Shown here one piece after another: positions 9,544 through 21,898 of a stretch of DNA of 64,000 bases (its first letter is position 1; every line of letters begins with the position of its first letter). The notes beneath the pieces are model-generated. The model worked only from the letters and a program-made list of their open reading frames with translations, did no database searches and had not been told where the DNA came from. The DNA is from Lactarius indigo (Eukaryota > Basidiomycota > Agaricomycetes > Russulales > Russulaceae): NCBI GenBank assembly GCA_025766275.1, contig JAFKAC010000005.1, positions 1,302,001 through 1,366,000 on the forward strand, given 5' to 3'. A program made the position numbers and the translations under genes.

Positions 9544-11890
9544 TCAGCTCCAAACATCGAGCATTAGTCTTGACCGCTCCTTCAGTAGCTTGAGCTCCGC
9601 TGCGCCCTCTACCTCCGCTGAGCCACCCTTCGCCTCACCAAGGATACGTGCAAGAGTCTCCTCCACAGATTTGCTCATGTTCTTCGCGTCACCACAGATA
9701 TAGACATAGCCCTTGCCGTTCAAGATTGCATCCGCTACCTGCGCACGGTCCTCCCAGATAAGGTCTTGCACGTAGATCTTCCCACCATCAGGTTTATATG
9801 GTGGCTCACGAGAGAACGCGGTGCGCAACTTGAATTTGCCTTGTAGTTCCTTGACGTACTCAGGCCACTCTTCTTATAAAGGAAATCTTCGGTCGAACGC
9901 CGGCAGCCATAGAAAAGGTGAATGTTCCCCCAGTCGTTGAGCGCATCTGGGCCATTCTTCTCAATGGAACGCCGAGCGAGCGCAACTCGCTCTTGAACAA
10001 ACCCACGGAACGGAGCAACGCCCTGGATCGTGTTCGTGAGAAAACTCAATGTAATACCGGTGTATGCGACTTACGGTTCCAGGGCCAATCATAATGATAG
10101 GGCTCTTCGGATTGGTAGGAAGGCGGAAAGTGGATCGACGAACATGGACGGGAGCCTTGTAGTTCAGTCCTTCATGATGGGCACCTCGGGGACCTTCGAT
10201 AGCATACGCCGGGAACAAGACCGTGGCGGGTTCGGCACCTTCACTGATGAGTGGAGTTGTTTCGCCATTGGCGGCGTATTTAAGGTTGAGAAGGAAATTG
10301 GAGCCGACACCAAATATGGAGCGCTGGGGAATGTTGGCACCAGCAGGATTCGTACTTGAGCACGACACATGTAACGTGAATAGAGTTCGGGTTCAGTTTA
10401 GGGCTAGAAGAGATGGAGTAATAGCGAGGTTGGAGACGGGTTATAGAAGAGACAATGATGTCGAAAGGAATTTTCCATGCAGTGGTATTCTGGGTAGTAG
10501 GAACCGATTTGATGTCATTGCCAGCAGCGAGCTGGAGGAGCTCGCCCAACTTGAGACAACCTTCTGCTACGACGGCATGATATTCTTCTTTGCGCGTGTT
10601 GAGGTTTCGGAGATAAGCCTCGGCCTCGGGGCTTGGGGCGAACTTAGCTAAAACGCCGAGTATTTGCCGACCGGCGACTGCGCTGATATCGATGTAGTGT
10701 CGAAGTACGGTGATATAGGTCGTGGGAACTGGGAACGGCACCTTCGCAAGAGCTGGATCAAGTGACTCGATTCCGATGACAGTATCCCTCTTCTCCGAAA
10801 GACCGAGGGCGCATAAAAGGCGCTCGACTTCAATATCTGGATTTGACGGCCAAACACCAACGTGATCACCATGTTGGTAAGTGATACCGGATCCTCCGAT
10901 GTCAAATTCCACGTGAACACAATTCCGGGTATGGGTATTCTGGAATAGTTCGCGAGATAAGGAAATTGGGGCCGCATACGGGTTCTTCGCGTCATGAATG
11001 CCCTTGGATCTGGTGAGAGCACGAGCAGACAATTCACCTGGAAAAATCTTCAGGTACTAGTAGGTGTAAGAAAAGTTGTGGCCTACCGCGATAAACCTTC
11101 TCGGCAGGGAGGGAGTCCTGGATTTCGTTCACTGCGAAGTCAGCAGTGTCCCCGCCTTGTCCTTCCTCCACGTTCATTACGCGAGCAAACGCATCCCACA
11201 TGCCGTCCTTCCATTCAAGGTAGTCTTCCTCCATGCTTTTGTCATCGTCACCCTCACCGCGCTCACCAATCCGCGTGGCGCCCATCTTGGTAAGGTGTTC
11301 GTCAACTTGCCTCGAGATGACATTATAATGTTCGTAAGTCTTATTTCCGAGGCCAAATATGACATATTTGAGAGTGTTAAGTCGATGTTCGCCCTTGCTA
11401 AACTCGAAAGACTCGTCCGAGAGGTTCTGCATCAGCTGTACAGCATTGTCGGTAGGCTCGCCTTCTCCATACGTGGCCATCACGAATATTGCAGCACAGT
11501 CCTCGGGAACTTCATCCAAATTCTCGAAGTCGTATTCTTCAGGGTCACAGACAAGGGAGGTGAGGCCAAACTTGGATTTGGCTTCCTTGGCGATACGAAT
11601 GGCGTATTCTTCAGCTGTCCCAGTTTGTGAGCCATAGAAGATGACAAGGCGTTTTTTCTACAGACGATGAGAAGGATGATACAAACACGACAGACAAACA
11701 GGCCTACCCCTGCCTTCATCTTTGCAACGAAATCGCGGGGATTTCCATGACTGCTTGCCTCCTTGGTGGGAAGCGAAGTGGCTTTTGGTTTAGACGAAGA
11801 CTTGAAGAGCTGGTCACGATAGAGATACAAGGCAGCCACGACGACGCCCAAGACGAGGACGAGGGAGTCCGAGGTGATGGCAACAGCCAT
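9544..11890 (-). CDS. CPR: NADPH-cytochrome P450 reductase
   Basis: ER-bound diflavin reductase that passes electrons from NADPH through FAD and FMN to P450s and ergosterol-pathway enzymes. In order: N-terminal anchor LVLVLGVVVAALYLYRDQ; FMN site YGSQTGTAEEYA, MATYGEGEPTDN and GLGNKTYEHYN; FAD site RYYSISSSPKLN and FGVGSNFLLNLKYAANGE; NADPH site GPGTGVAPFRGF and GYVYICGDAKNMS; and the typical terminal DVWS at the stop (9544-9546). Start at 11890 (MAVAITSDS). Three introns can be placed. Two one-base frame breaks remain: near 10345 (one extra base between VLKYES and AGANIPQR) and near 9874 (one base missing between FLYK and EEWPEYVKE). All active-site motifs are intact in their local frames, so I treat the gene as functional with sequence errors. 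Confidence 0.93.
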
Positions 11891-12080
11891 GGTGGGGAAA
11901 GTGTTTAAGGTAGGACAAAACAAAGGGAATAAGAGCGAAATGGTGAGATCCCTGAATGAAGGGCAGTATAAATTTGACACGTCTTGGTATATTATGTAAT
12001 CATATTCGTGTACGATCAGCGCGGACGTCGTTACCTAAGAACTCGGTTCATCGCATTCTCGTGTTCCGGTGTGACAATGA

Positions 12081-13350
12081 CTATGTGTCAAACATTTGCG
12101 CCGAAGGCCGCCCCACTGCCATAACTGCTCTTTGTCCCCACATTGCGTGCCTTTTCGGTTCTCGGATCACTACTCGCATCTCTTCAGCCAGATCGCTGTC
12201 GGAACCCAGTTCATATGATGCCCATCGCAGCGCTAGCCTTCCCCAATCCACAACTGCCTCCGCAGCTGCACACTACGTGTTAGTGGCACATCATAGCGTA
12301 CATGTCCAGAGAGTGAAAAATGGGAGACACGTACTCCGAATGGGCAGCCGCAACCAACGCAGCGTCGGCTGCGAGACGACCCCGCTCGCTCGTATACCCT
12401 TCTTCTGCCCCGATGGCCCAGATTCGTTCTACGAGCCGAATAGCGTCGCGTCCGTCGATTGTCCTTTGTCCCCACGTGCCAAGGCGATCATATAGTTTAC
12501 CCATACTTGTCAATCTGTTATCAGAGTCTTTCGACTCCTTGTCGGGCTGTGCGCAGCATTTACACGCTACAGTGGAAACCATATGTCTGCATAAGGTGTC
12601 GTCTATTTTTTTTTTAAGTAAACCGTCTTGTACCTAGGCTGTCGTGAGATGGGCGTCTTACCTCCGTTCGTCTCGGGTTTGCTGCGTTCTAAAGTACGCG
12701 GTGAGTAGTTCTTCGCCTTTCTTGATGTCCTTCAGAGCGTGAACAACCAAGACACCTTCTCGTTCCCTCCATGAGTATACAGAGTTGAAAGCATGAGAAC
12801 ACCCGTGGTTCAGGCGTGCCATAGTCGGAAACAGTCCGACATTAGGCCCGGCAGCCACGGCATTGGTCTGAAAGATAGCGAGCGGAAGTTGCTCCGTTGA
12901 TTCTCCGGGGGAGAGATTCCGTGGTAGATTCGCGTGCGATAAGTTGTAAAACGCAGCTACCTGCTCAGGCGAAAGCCGTTGCACCAGACCAAGAACCAAT
13001 TGAGAGGGCGACGCCGCAACTAGGCTGAGAATGAATTGCAATCCTTTATCATAAAACGGCCTTACTTTGCCGCGGCACCAGGATCAAGGGTTTTTCCCGC
13101 ACCAAGAGCTCTCCACGCTGGTTATAGAAGATCTTTTAGTTTCTGGTTCCATGTTACTGATGGCGCCTACCTTGATGTCACGAAGTGCAATCATCCCTTT
13201 CCCCTTGCCAGGAAGGTCGCGGACGACAAATGCAGGGCCATGATCCTGCGGTTCTTGCAGTATGAACGAGATCGGGTGGGTCCGCGCCCAGTATAACGAG
13301 CAGATCAAAGCCGTAATGCAAGCCACAACGAATGCCTTTCGCGTCCCCAA
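12081..13350 (-). CDS. SET-domain protein with an N-terminal membrane anchor
   Basis: Putative protein-lysine methyltransferase of the SMYD/Set5-like split-SET group. Exon 1 starts MGTRKAFVVACITALICSLY, a strong hydrophobic signal-anchor-like helix, then FVVRDLPGKGKGMIALRDIK, RGELLVREKPLILVPRQ, and the SET core LFPTMARLNHGCSHAFN (NH.C motif) followed by IKKGEELLTAYF. A post-SET Cys pair (ACKCC) lies in the next exon. The C-terminal helical part reads WGRLALRWASYELGSDSD and ends GRPSAQMFDT at 12081. About four introns, all in phase; one donor (GTGTCT) is weak. The fold is clear; substrate unknown. Most SMYD/Set5 relatives are soluble, so the hydrophobic N-terminus is unusual, unless the true start lies at a later methionine. 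Confidence 0.8.
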
Positions 13351-13677
13351 GTACCAGGTTCGCCGCGGTGTCTGAGGTAGAGCCGGTAAAGCTTGGGTTA
13401 CATAAACGCCCGACGGGTAATAAGTTGTACCTTGGGTAATTTATTAGAATATCTTCGGCTCACATGGCTAGTATCCTCGCCGTGAGATCTAGCCCTTGGA
13501 TGAGTTGCCATCGAGAAGTCCGATGAGGTTAAGGGGAACGGAGACCTAGGGCCGGGTTAGGGTCACTTTTTGCCACGTTGCCCGTTCTTAATCGGGCAGA
13601 GCGCTTATTCACGCTACGCAGGCCTGGGATTATTGGTGTTGCTAGAACCATCACACGCTCTTTCCCTCCCAAGTAGA
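13351..13677. promoter_or_regulatory. Divergent intergenic region between the SET gene and HUT1
   Basis: About 327 bp between two outward-facing start codons, so it must hold both promoters. No canonical TATA box or clear motif is visible. Confidence 0.45.
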
Positions 13678-15037
13678 ATGTCTTTCCTCAGGTATGCTTC
13701 AGCCCAGTCCGTAGTGCATGGCTAATGTTTCCATTATTTACATAGGCTCGCAGTCTGTGTGATTGGCGTCTATTCGATGTTTCTGGTGAGTGACCACTTG
13801 GGGACAACCACTAAGCACTAACTCGCGCGACTCCCAGTTGTGGGCGATATCCCAGGAGCGATGTAATTCATATATTCTGTCATGTCTGCTAGACTCTCTG
13901 ACTTGTCTTGCTTCAGTATCTGTCCCTTTCCTATCTTTAGACGGCAAGACTTCAGAGAAGTTCAAGTCGCCCATATTTCTCAGCACTTGTCAAAGTGCTC
14001 TTAGTTCTACATCTGCTCTCATATACCTTTTGCTGAGGCGGAAACCCGAACAAACCCTTCCACAAATTCTCGGGCTGTCTCCCTCTGAAGCACACACCCT
14101 ACACCGAATCAAACGGCGTTGCAAATGGAACAGCGAACGGACACGGCAAATCAAATGGCCATACTTCCCCACCTTCCGGGTTCTCACTATCAAAGTCGCT
14201 TCTCCTAAGGTACCTCCAGTGTTCCTTATTCATCACATTCGCTGCACCGTTCGGCTTCGCTGCGCTCTCCCACGTCTCGTACCCCGCAATGGTACTCGCC
14301 AAATCGTGTAAGCTTGTGCCTGTCATGGTGATGAACGTCCTTCTATACCGTCGCGCATTCGCGCGACATAAATATGTCGTCGTCGCTCTCGTGACGGCAG
14401 GTATCACTATGTTTATGGGCTTTGGTGGGGACGGTGGGGGAAAGCACAAAACGGGAGGCCAAGGTAACCCGACTCTGTTGCATACGATCATCGGGATGTC
14501 ATACCTCCTGACTAACCTGGTTCTGGACGGCGCAACGAATTCAACGCAGGACGAAATTTTTGCACGTTACAAAGTATCTGGACAACAAATGATGCTATGG
14601 ATTAACCTTCTCTGCACCCTCCTCACTTCCTTGATATCTGTACTTCCTCTGCCGCACATACCGGTTCTTCACCCATCCAAAGGAGGTGAAGCCGAGCTCA
14701 GTGGCGCCCTCGAATTCCTTCGAACCCATCCCTCAATCATATACCCACTGGTCCAGTTTGCGTTAACAGGTGCCTTGGGCCAGCTGTTTATCTTCGAAAC
14801 ACTACAGCACTTCGGTTCCCTCACTCTGGTGTACGACTTATCGTTATGGTTCTCTGTTATTTATTTATTTTGCTAATCGACGAGAGCAGTACCATCACAC
14901 TAACGCGCAAACTCTTCACCATGCTCCTCTCCGTCGTCGTGTACAACCACGCGTTAACGCCAGGTCAATGGGCGGGTGCGGGCGTCGTTTTTGCTGGTAT
15001 CTCCGTGGAGGCCTGGGTTAAACGTCGAGGTGGGTAA
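13678..15037 (+). CDS. HUT1: UDP-galactose/nucleotide-sugar transporter HUT1 (SLC35B1 family)
   Basis: ER membrane nucleotide-sugar transporter homologue. The first coding exon is only 14 nt (MSFLR); after the intron [13 protein letters not shown] begins the first helix. Further segments: [60 protein letters not shown] (family signature), [39 protein letters not shown], and the terminal [15 protein letters not shown] ... [16 protein letters not shown] with a basic end KRRGG. Four introns. There is one apparent one-base slip in the hydrophilic loop (about 14083-14100, within a CACACACCC run) between LGLSPSE and [10 protein letters not shown]; both flanks read as transporter. About ten hydrophobic segments as expected. 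Runs towards the STYX gene (convergent). Confidence 0.88.
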
Positions 15038-15246
15038 CTCGCCCGATGACACTTGCTGCGCTGACTTATGCGTCTTAAGATGTTCACGCAAAGCGGGTTC
15101 TTCAGGAGAAGGAAAAGGCAAAAATCAAGTCTTTATAGATTCCCCAATAGCACTGCCAGTATCGGTATAGAGTATTATTAGATGGAGAGATGAGAACGTG
15201 AATGTGGGCAAACACAAGAACAAGGGAGTGATACAAACGGGGATAG

Positions 15247-16286
15247 TCATGATTCCATGGCATCGGGATCGTATGATGGGTTGGCGTCGACAAGTGGACG
15301 TTTATCCCCTCTGTGGTCATGTAGCTCGTCAGTCATAGGCCGCGCTGCCAAACGTGTTCACTCACCGTTCGTCGTCCTCATCGTCATCGTCGTCCTCTCG
15401 TTTCCGACGTGAAGCTGCCTGGTGGTTCGCGGGGAACATTGATACTGCTAAGTTGGCTTTGTAGATGCTTTCATATTCCTGTTACGTTATTCCCGCGGTG
15501 TCAGCAGTCTGTTCCCTGGCAAAAGATGTACTATCCTGTTGCAACCAACCTTGATCTGGGTTAAAAATCCACCATTCGGAGATATGCAATATCGTCCGAT
15601 TTTGAACCAAGTGAAGTGCATCTTCCCATGAGAGCTGATAGTGTTGCATGACAAACATGATCACGAAGGCCGGCGATAGACTGATGCCGCCTATTGGTGC
15701 TTGTTAGTTCATCTAACCTTCGTGCCAAGACATATAGAAAGATTACCGTTACAATGGACAAGCACGCGCCCACCAAGGGAGAGAGCAGTGTTAATAAACT
15801 GTTGGGCCCTGAGGGGTGTTGGGCATGAGTTGTGGCGGTTCACAATTGCGATACGAACTTTGGAAACAACCGTATGAGGTTCTGCTCTTCGGAATCTTGC
15901 ACATCGAGGACAAGGTATTGAAAGGCATCCGGAAACCGGGGACGAACTGAGAATGCTTCCTTGACATCGCGGATACAGACTCTGGTCATGAGGCAGTCCC
16001 AAGGAGACGAAGCTCAGGGCGGCGTGCAGAAATTCTGAACAAAACGCGTACATGTGCGAGATTCCCAGGTCTTTGAGCGTGACCTGGTTCTTGGAGACCT
16101 GAAAGGGGCCAAGCAGGAGACCGGGTAGGATCTCCTGGCACTGGTGCCGCATGTCGTACCTGTGCTTGACCGCGATCCGTCTCAAGCATTGGCGTACAGG
16201 GGTGAGGCGTACCTCCACTCAACATCTCCTGGTCCCTGTATCAGATCCCGGAGTTCTTGAGAGTTGGGCGCGAATCGAACGTCCAT
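15247..16286 (-). CDS. STYX-like pseudophosphatase (dual-specificity phosphatase fold)
   Basis: DSP-fold protein related to STYX, a catalytically dead phosphatase that binds phosphoproteins. Starts MDVRFAPNSQELRDLIQG; then YDMRHQCQEILPGLLLGPFQ, LGISHIVCIRDVKEAF, AFQYLVLDVQDSEEQN, ALSLGGRVLVHCNGGISLSP, VMQHYQLSWEDALHLVQNRR and ISPNGGFLTQIKEYESIY. The P-loop reads H-C-N-G-G-I-S-L-S: the Cys is kept, but the Arg that binds phosphate in active enzymes is Leu, so it should be inactive or nearly so. The last exon, after a GTGAGT donor at about 15365, gives GDKRPLVDANPSYDPDAMES. About five introns. One extra base near 15595 (between NR and RYCISPN) breaks the frame. An in-frame upstream ATG at 16388 is possible. 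Confidence 0.85.
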
Positions 16287-16394
16287 GATGGTGGTTGTGG
16301 GTGTTGATGGGGAGGAAAGACGCGACGAGGGGGCGGTGTAACGCCCATAACTAACTCGATTGATTCCACGGTCCGATATTCCCACCATAGTGCA
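16287..16394. promoter_or_regulatory. 108-bp divergent promoter between the STYX-like gene and ZNG1
   Basis: Start codons at 16286 (minus) and 16395 (plus) face away from each other. Too short for two independent fungal promoters, so the pair probably shares regulatory sequence. Confidence 0.5.
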
Positions 16395-17936
16395 ATGAGT
16401 GACGACGACGACGTTCCGTGAGCCCCATCGTTTTCCACGCAGAACCGGGTTTGAAACGAAATGTTACAGTACCCTGGTTGAATCAGGCTTCGAGAGCGTG
16501 CCAGCCGTCAACGATGACAAGCCCGCAGGTCACCAAGTGCCTCTCACAATCATATCTGGATTTCTTGGTGCAGGGAAATCCACACTCCTAAAGTGCGTCC
16601 ACGGCTCTCGCCGACATGCTCTAGATTTATGTAGCGTCTATTCTTCTCAGGCGCATCCTCACCGAGCATCATGGTTACCGCATTGCGGTCATCATGAACG
16701 AATTTGGTGATACTGCTGTACGCCTTATGTTGTCTGTTCCGGTTGTTAGCTCATCCCATATAGGACATTGAATGTTCGTCTGGCTGCCGTTCGCTTAGTG
16801 AGCTTGATGAGGTGACGAAGGAATAGCCAGGGCCATCAACGTTTCGTCTGTCTCGGATCCAACCGCAGAGTCATCCGAAGAGTTCCTCGAACTCTCCAAT
16901 GGTTGTCTGTGCTGCAGCATTAAGGATTCTGGCGTCGCGGCTATTGAGAAACTAATGCAACGTAAAGGCGCGTTCGACTACATCCTGCTGGAGACCACCG
17001 GGCTAGCAGATCCCGGTGCGTCATCTCTCTTAACGCAAGCCTTGATTTTCGTACGACGTCGCGTCCCAAGGTCCAATAGCGTCCATCTTCTGGCACAATG
17101 AGGAATTCAATCAGGGGAAAGGGAAAGACATCGTGTTGGATGGAGTGGTCTGCGTCGTCGATGCAGTGTTTGGGAAGCAGGTGCGCATTAGCTTGGACTA
17201 GCCGGGTTTCATTGATGTCATATGCGATATCAGCAAATGGAGGAGGATCACGCTCAAGAGGGCATTGGCGAAAGTCTCAGGTTAGTCTTAGCCTTACCTT
17301 ATCCCTACTTATTTAAGAACCGAAGACAGGCAAATCGCGGCTGCGGACGTTATTTTGTTAAACAAGACGGACCTGGTAACCACCGCAGACCTTCAGGCCA
17401 CAGAAGATCTGCTCCGGGGGGTCAATCCTACTGTCACTATTCACCACACAACCCGAGCGAACATCGACCTCAAGGAGGTTGTTAATATCCGCGCATATAC
17501 ATCCCGTGTTCCGCTGGACGTCGGAACCTCGTGGCTCGGTGATCACGATCACGCCATGCACGAACATGGAGAATCCCATGACCACAGCACTCATTATGAG
17601 GTGCACGGAATCTCGAGTTTACAGGTCAGCTGCCCGGTCTTGTCATCCGCGCAACAGGAGCGTTTAGAAGAGTGGATTCGCACGGTATTGTGGGAGTCTC
17701 AACTCCCCGGGCATTCAACCGACGAGCGCGGCCGGCCACTTGAGGTCTTACGTTGTAAGGGCATTTTTGGCACCCAGACCGGCCAGACATTGGTGCTTCA
17801 AGGGGTTCGGAACCTCTACGAGTTGGAGCCTCTGGTAGGGAACGATGTTGGGTTACCAGAGCACGGAAAGCTTGTATTTATTGGGAAAGGTCTAGACGAT
17901 GCGGTCAGGAAGAGCCTGGAAAATATTCTTCGCTGA
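16395..17936 (+). CDS. ZNG1: Zinc-regulated GTPase metalloprotein activator, ZNG1 (CobW/G3E family)
   Basis: G3E-family P-loop GTPase; eukaryotic ZNG1 delivers zinc to methionine aminopeptidase. The spliced protein starts [17 protein letters not shown], then beta-strand plus Walker [28 protein letters not shown], the metal-binding CxCC loop [39 protein letters not shown] and the base-recognition motif NKTD. A His-rich linker lies at about 17540-17610 ([21 protein letters not shown]), followed by a CobW_C domain ([25 protein letters not shown]) ending SLENILR. About seven introns, all in frame; one acceptor (GGAATAG) was chosen because it alone gives GDTADIESRAIN. No frame break. EFL1, another GTPase gene, starts only 67 bp downstream. 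Confidence 0.93.
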
Positions 17937-18003
17937 TCCAATCTATGACTCGCTTGAGCCGGTCCGGATAGATAAGGGCTGAGATCAATTTTGCTACAAC
18001 TCC

Positions 18004-21000
18004 ATGTCCATGCAAACTCCACAAGCGACCGACATCCGCGTTGTTACAACCATCGGTCATGTCGACCATGGAAAGACAACCCTCATGGACGCGCTGTTGG
18101 CTGCGAACAACATTATTTCGTCGCGCATGGCAGGTAAGATACGATATATGGACAGCAGAGAGGACGAGCAACAACGCGGAATTACTATGGAGAGTAGTGC
18201 GGTCTCACTGAGGTTTAAAGTCATGGAGAAGACTGTAGATGGCGGTGCGTGAAATCGCACGCCGTGCAGTCTAGGCGCCATGACAGGCTTAACCCTAGGT
18301 ACCTCTCCGAGAACCTACTTTGTGAATATGGTCGATACACCGGGACACGTTGACTTCTCCAGCGAAGTATCTACCGCATCGCGATTGGTGGATGGTGCGC
18401 TCGTTCTCGTGGACGTTGTCGAGGGCGTTTCTTCGCAAGTGCGGAACCTCGGTCATGTCGTCCTGAGGAGTGATCCCCTGACTCTCACTTAGACGGTGTC
18501 CGTCCTGCGCCAAGCGTGGATTGATCGCCTACGTCCTATCCTCGTTATTAACAAACTAGACCGTCTCGTAACGGAACTCAGGCAGACGCCCATGGAGGCG
18601 TATCACCACCTCTCTCAGCTCATCGAGCAGGCAAACGCAGTCATGGGCAGCTTCTTTGCTGGCGAGCGTATGGAAGACGATCTCCGATGGCGCGAAGAAC
18701 GCGAACGGCGGATCGCAAGCAAGAAGGATACTGTTGCGGAGCAGGCGGACGCACTTGTAAACGACGAAACAATCGACGATTTCCAGGAGAAAGATGACGA
18801 GGACATCTACTTTTCCCCAGAGAAGGGAAACGTCGTATTCGCTTCTGCTCTCGGTGGCTGGGGATTCCGCGTTGCTAAATTCGCCCAGATATTCGCGGTC
18901 AAATTGGGAATCAAAGAAACCAATTTCAAGAGAGTACTGTGGGGGGACTTTTACTTGGACCCGAAGACGAAGAAAGTCATTAGTCACAAGCACCTCAGGG
19001 GCCGTTCGTTGAAACCGTTGTTTGTGCAATTCGTACTTGAGAACATTTGGGCGGTGTATGACGCGGTTCTGCTGAACCCGTGAGTAATTTCCGTCGATGG
19101 ATCGAGACGACTGCCTGAGCAAACGTTTGCCGTAGAAATACTGACAAAACCAACAAAATCGTTTCGACCCTGAATCTCAAGATTCCCCAACGCGACTTGA
19201 ACTCTAAGGATCGCAACAGCCTCCTTTCGCTGATATTTACTCAATGGCTCCCTCTTTCGACAGCTATCATCCAAACCGTCATAGATGTCGTTCCGTCTCC
19301 GCGTCTTGCTCAACCTATTCGGATACCCATGATGCTTCATCCCGACCAGCCCGGAGCTCACGCCATTCCCAATTCAAAACTTGAAAAGGACTTGTATTCT
19401 TGCGATGCAAGCGAGAATGCCCATGTCGTTGCATACGTGAGCAAAATGTTTGCAGTGCCCACGGCCCAGCTCCCGGAACACAAGAAGCAACCATTGACTA
19501 TTGATGAGGTACGTGCCTCTGCGCGCGAGGCACGTGTCAAGGCCGAAGGAAGTCGAGAACGGTCCAGAGTTGGATCTCCTTCCCCTGCCCCTGGTACTCT
19601 GTTGGAGACTCCCACAGACGAAGGCCCAGATGGGCTTAAAGAAGAAAGTGAGACCCTGTTGGGATTTGCTAGGCTCTATTCTGGGGTCATCTGCATTGGC
19701 AGCACTGTCTCTTGTGTTCTCCCGAAATACGACAATGCCTATGAACCTGCACACCCACGCAACAAAGCACATGTCGTCAGAGCAACGGTCAGTGCTCTGT
19801 ATACCATGATGGGACGTGATCTCGTTGCGGTGGACAGTGTGAGCGCAGGGAACATCTTTGCTATCAGAGGACTTAAAGGCTCAGTTTGGAGGAGCGCAAC
19901 GCTTTGTGTGCCGTCTCCAGAAGTCACGCAAGGGGAGCATGTCGAAAGTTGGATGATCAATTTGGGTGGTGTCAATCGGCAGGTATGTTGGCGCTCCTAA
20001 TCTTTACCCTACTCACCTTGCACTAGGCTCCACCCATTGTACGTGTTGCCTTGGAGACCGTGATTCCATCCGATATGCCTAAGCTCATTCGTGGGATGAG
20101 GTTACTCAGTCAGGCTGATCCGTGCGCAGAGACATTCCAACAATCGACTGGAGAACATGTCATACTGACCGCAGGAGAGTTGCACTTGGAGGTGCGTCCA
20201 TCTCAGGCGGGTCTTATTATTTTAAAAATGACTCGAGGGTCTTAGCGGTGTCTCAAGGACCTTCGCGAAAGGTTCGCAAAGGTAGAAATCCAGCCCTCGG
20301 AACCCATCGTCCCATTTCGTGAGACAGCCGTAAATGGACCAGGTAGGACTCCGCTCGTTGACCGCTGCGAATGAATCGGACCTTCTCTGTGCTCCAACAG
20401 ATATGGCCCCACCTAAAACGCCTGGTGCCCCCCGCGGCACCGTTCATGGTTCCGGCTTCCAGAATCTCGTAACCTTCACCATTCGAGCTGCCCCCCTTCC
20501 TGACCTGGTTGCCGACTTCCTTCGGAGCAACCTGACTATTGTTAAGCGACGCTTAGCAGATCGGACACATTCAGTTGGTGTAACTTCAGTCGAAGATGTG
20601 GCAGACAAAGCCGCTACCGTCGGCGACATTCTCCGCGTACCAACGATTCATCCAGAACAATTCTGGGACGCATTTCAAGCCAAATGCGAAGAGGCGGGAC
20701 AAGATTGGGCAGGAGTCGTTGACAACGTATGGGCCATGGGCCCGCAAGCCGCGGGGGAATGTCTTCTGATCGATTCTCGTAAAAACCAGGAACGACAATC
20801 GTGAGGCCATATTCTCTACTCACCGTCCGTTGCTTACTAGCCTGATTCAGGTTGAGAAAGCAACTAGAACGTGTGAAGGAGACAGAAACTAGCGACTTGC
20901 AGACGGACCAAACTGGAAGAGATTTCGATGGTGCCATCGAGACAGGGTTTCAAATTGCAACCCTTCACGGACCACTTTGCGCCGAGCCCGTGGAGGGGAT

Positions 21001-21804
21001 GGCGTTCTTTGTAGAAAGAGTGGAGATAGACGAGGAGGGCATAGAAAAGGAAACCGGTATGCCGGAATGCGACGCTTCCTGCTGTGCGGCGATCGCTAAC
21101 GTATCAACTACCTCAGAACAGAACAGGTTATCGCAAATCACTGGGTCACTTATTTCGGCCGTCAAAGAAGGATGCAGAAATGGGTTGTTGGATTGGTCGC
21201 CCCGGCTAAAACTAGCAATGTATTCTTGTGACATTCAGGCCTCAAGTAAGCGCGTTAATTGTTATCTTCTGTCTTAACAAGTCAAACTAAATGGGTCGAC
21301 AAGCGGATGTTCTGGGGAAAGTGTACGGCGTTGTGGCAAAGCGACGTGGGAAGATCGTTGCTGAGGAGATGAAAGAAGGCACCTCGTTCTTTACGGTGCG
21401 CGCTCTTCTGCCAGTTGTGGAGAGTTTTGGGTTCGCAGACGGTGAGTGACAGGCAAATATCTCTCGAACAATGCCTGTTATTTCATCGACAGACATCAGA
21501 AAAAAGACATCTGGCGCTGCGAGTCCCCAGCTTGTTTTCAGTGGGTGAGTGGGACAATTGAAATATTCAAAAGTGCGCTCTGACCGGCGATGGCGGTGGC
21601 GATTATGACCAAAGATACGTAATGTTAGATGAGGACCCATTCTGGGTGCCGACTACCGAAGAAGAACTGGAAGATTTGGGGGAGAAAGCTGACCGAGAGA
21701 ATATTGCGAAGGGGTACATGGACAAAGTGAGGGAAAGGAAAGGGATGTTCGTAAAGCGTAAAATAGTAGAAACGGCCGAGAAGCAGAGGACGCTGAAGCG
21801 ATGA
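18004..21804 (+). CDS. EFL1: Elongation factor-like GTPase EFL1/Ria1 (60S ribosome maturation)
   Basis: Cytoplasmic EF-2-like GTPase that, with Sdo1/SBDS, releases Tif6/eIF6 from nascent 60S subunits. G1 [18 protein letters not shown], switch [11 protein letters not shown]3 [14 protein letters not shown] and G4 VINKLDRL are all present. Domain I carries a long charged insertion typical of EFL1 ([38 protein letters not shown]). Later: [70 protein letters not shown]-like [62 protein letters not shown] and the C-terminal ASPQLVFSG ... [19 protein letters not shown] ... AEKQRTLKR. About ten introns, every junction in phase. This gene is intact, which shows that frame breaks elsewhere are not a reading artefact. 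Confidence 0.95.
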
Positions 21805-21898
21805 AGTTAGTTTCCTTAATAGGACAAACCGCGGGCTGTCGCCCTCGCCCTTGCTCTCTCATACGCATACATCTGCATTGGTCCGCATCCGACTCCTC

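Noticed and set aside
11076..11630. 184-codon plus-strand open frame
   Set aside because: Antisense to the FMN domain of cytochrome P450 reductase; a shadow.
18556..19122. 188-codon minus-strand open frame
   Set aside because: Exactly opposite an EFL1 exon whose protein is strongly conserved; a shadow.
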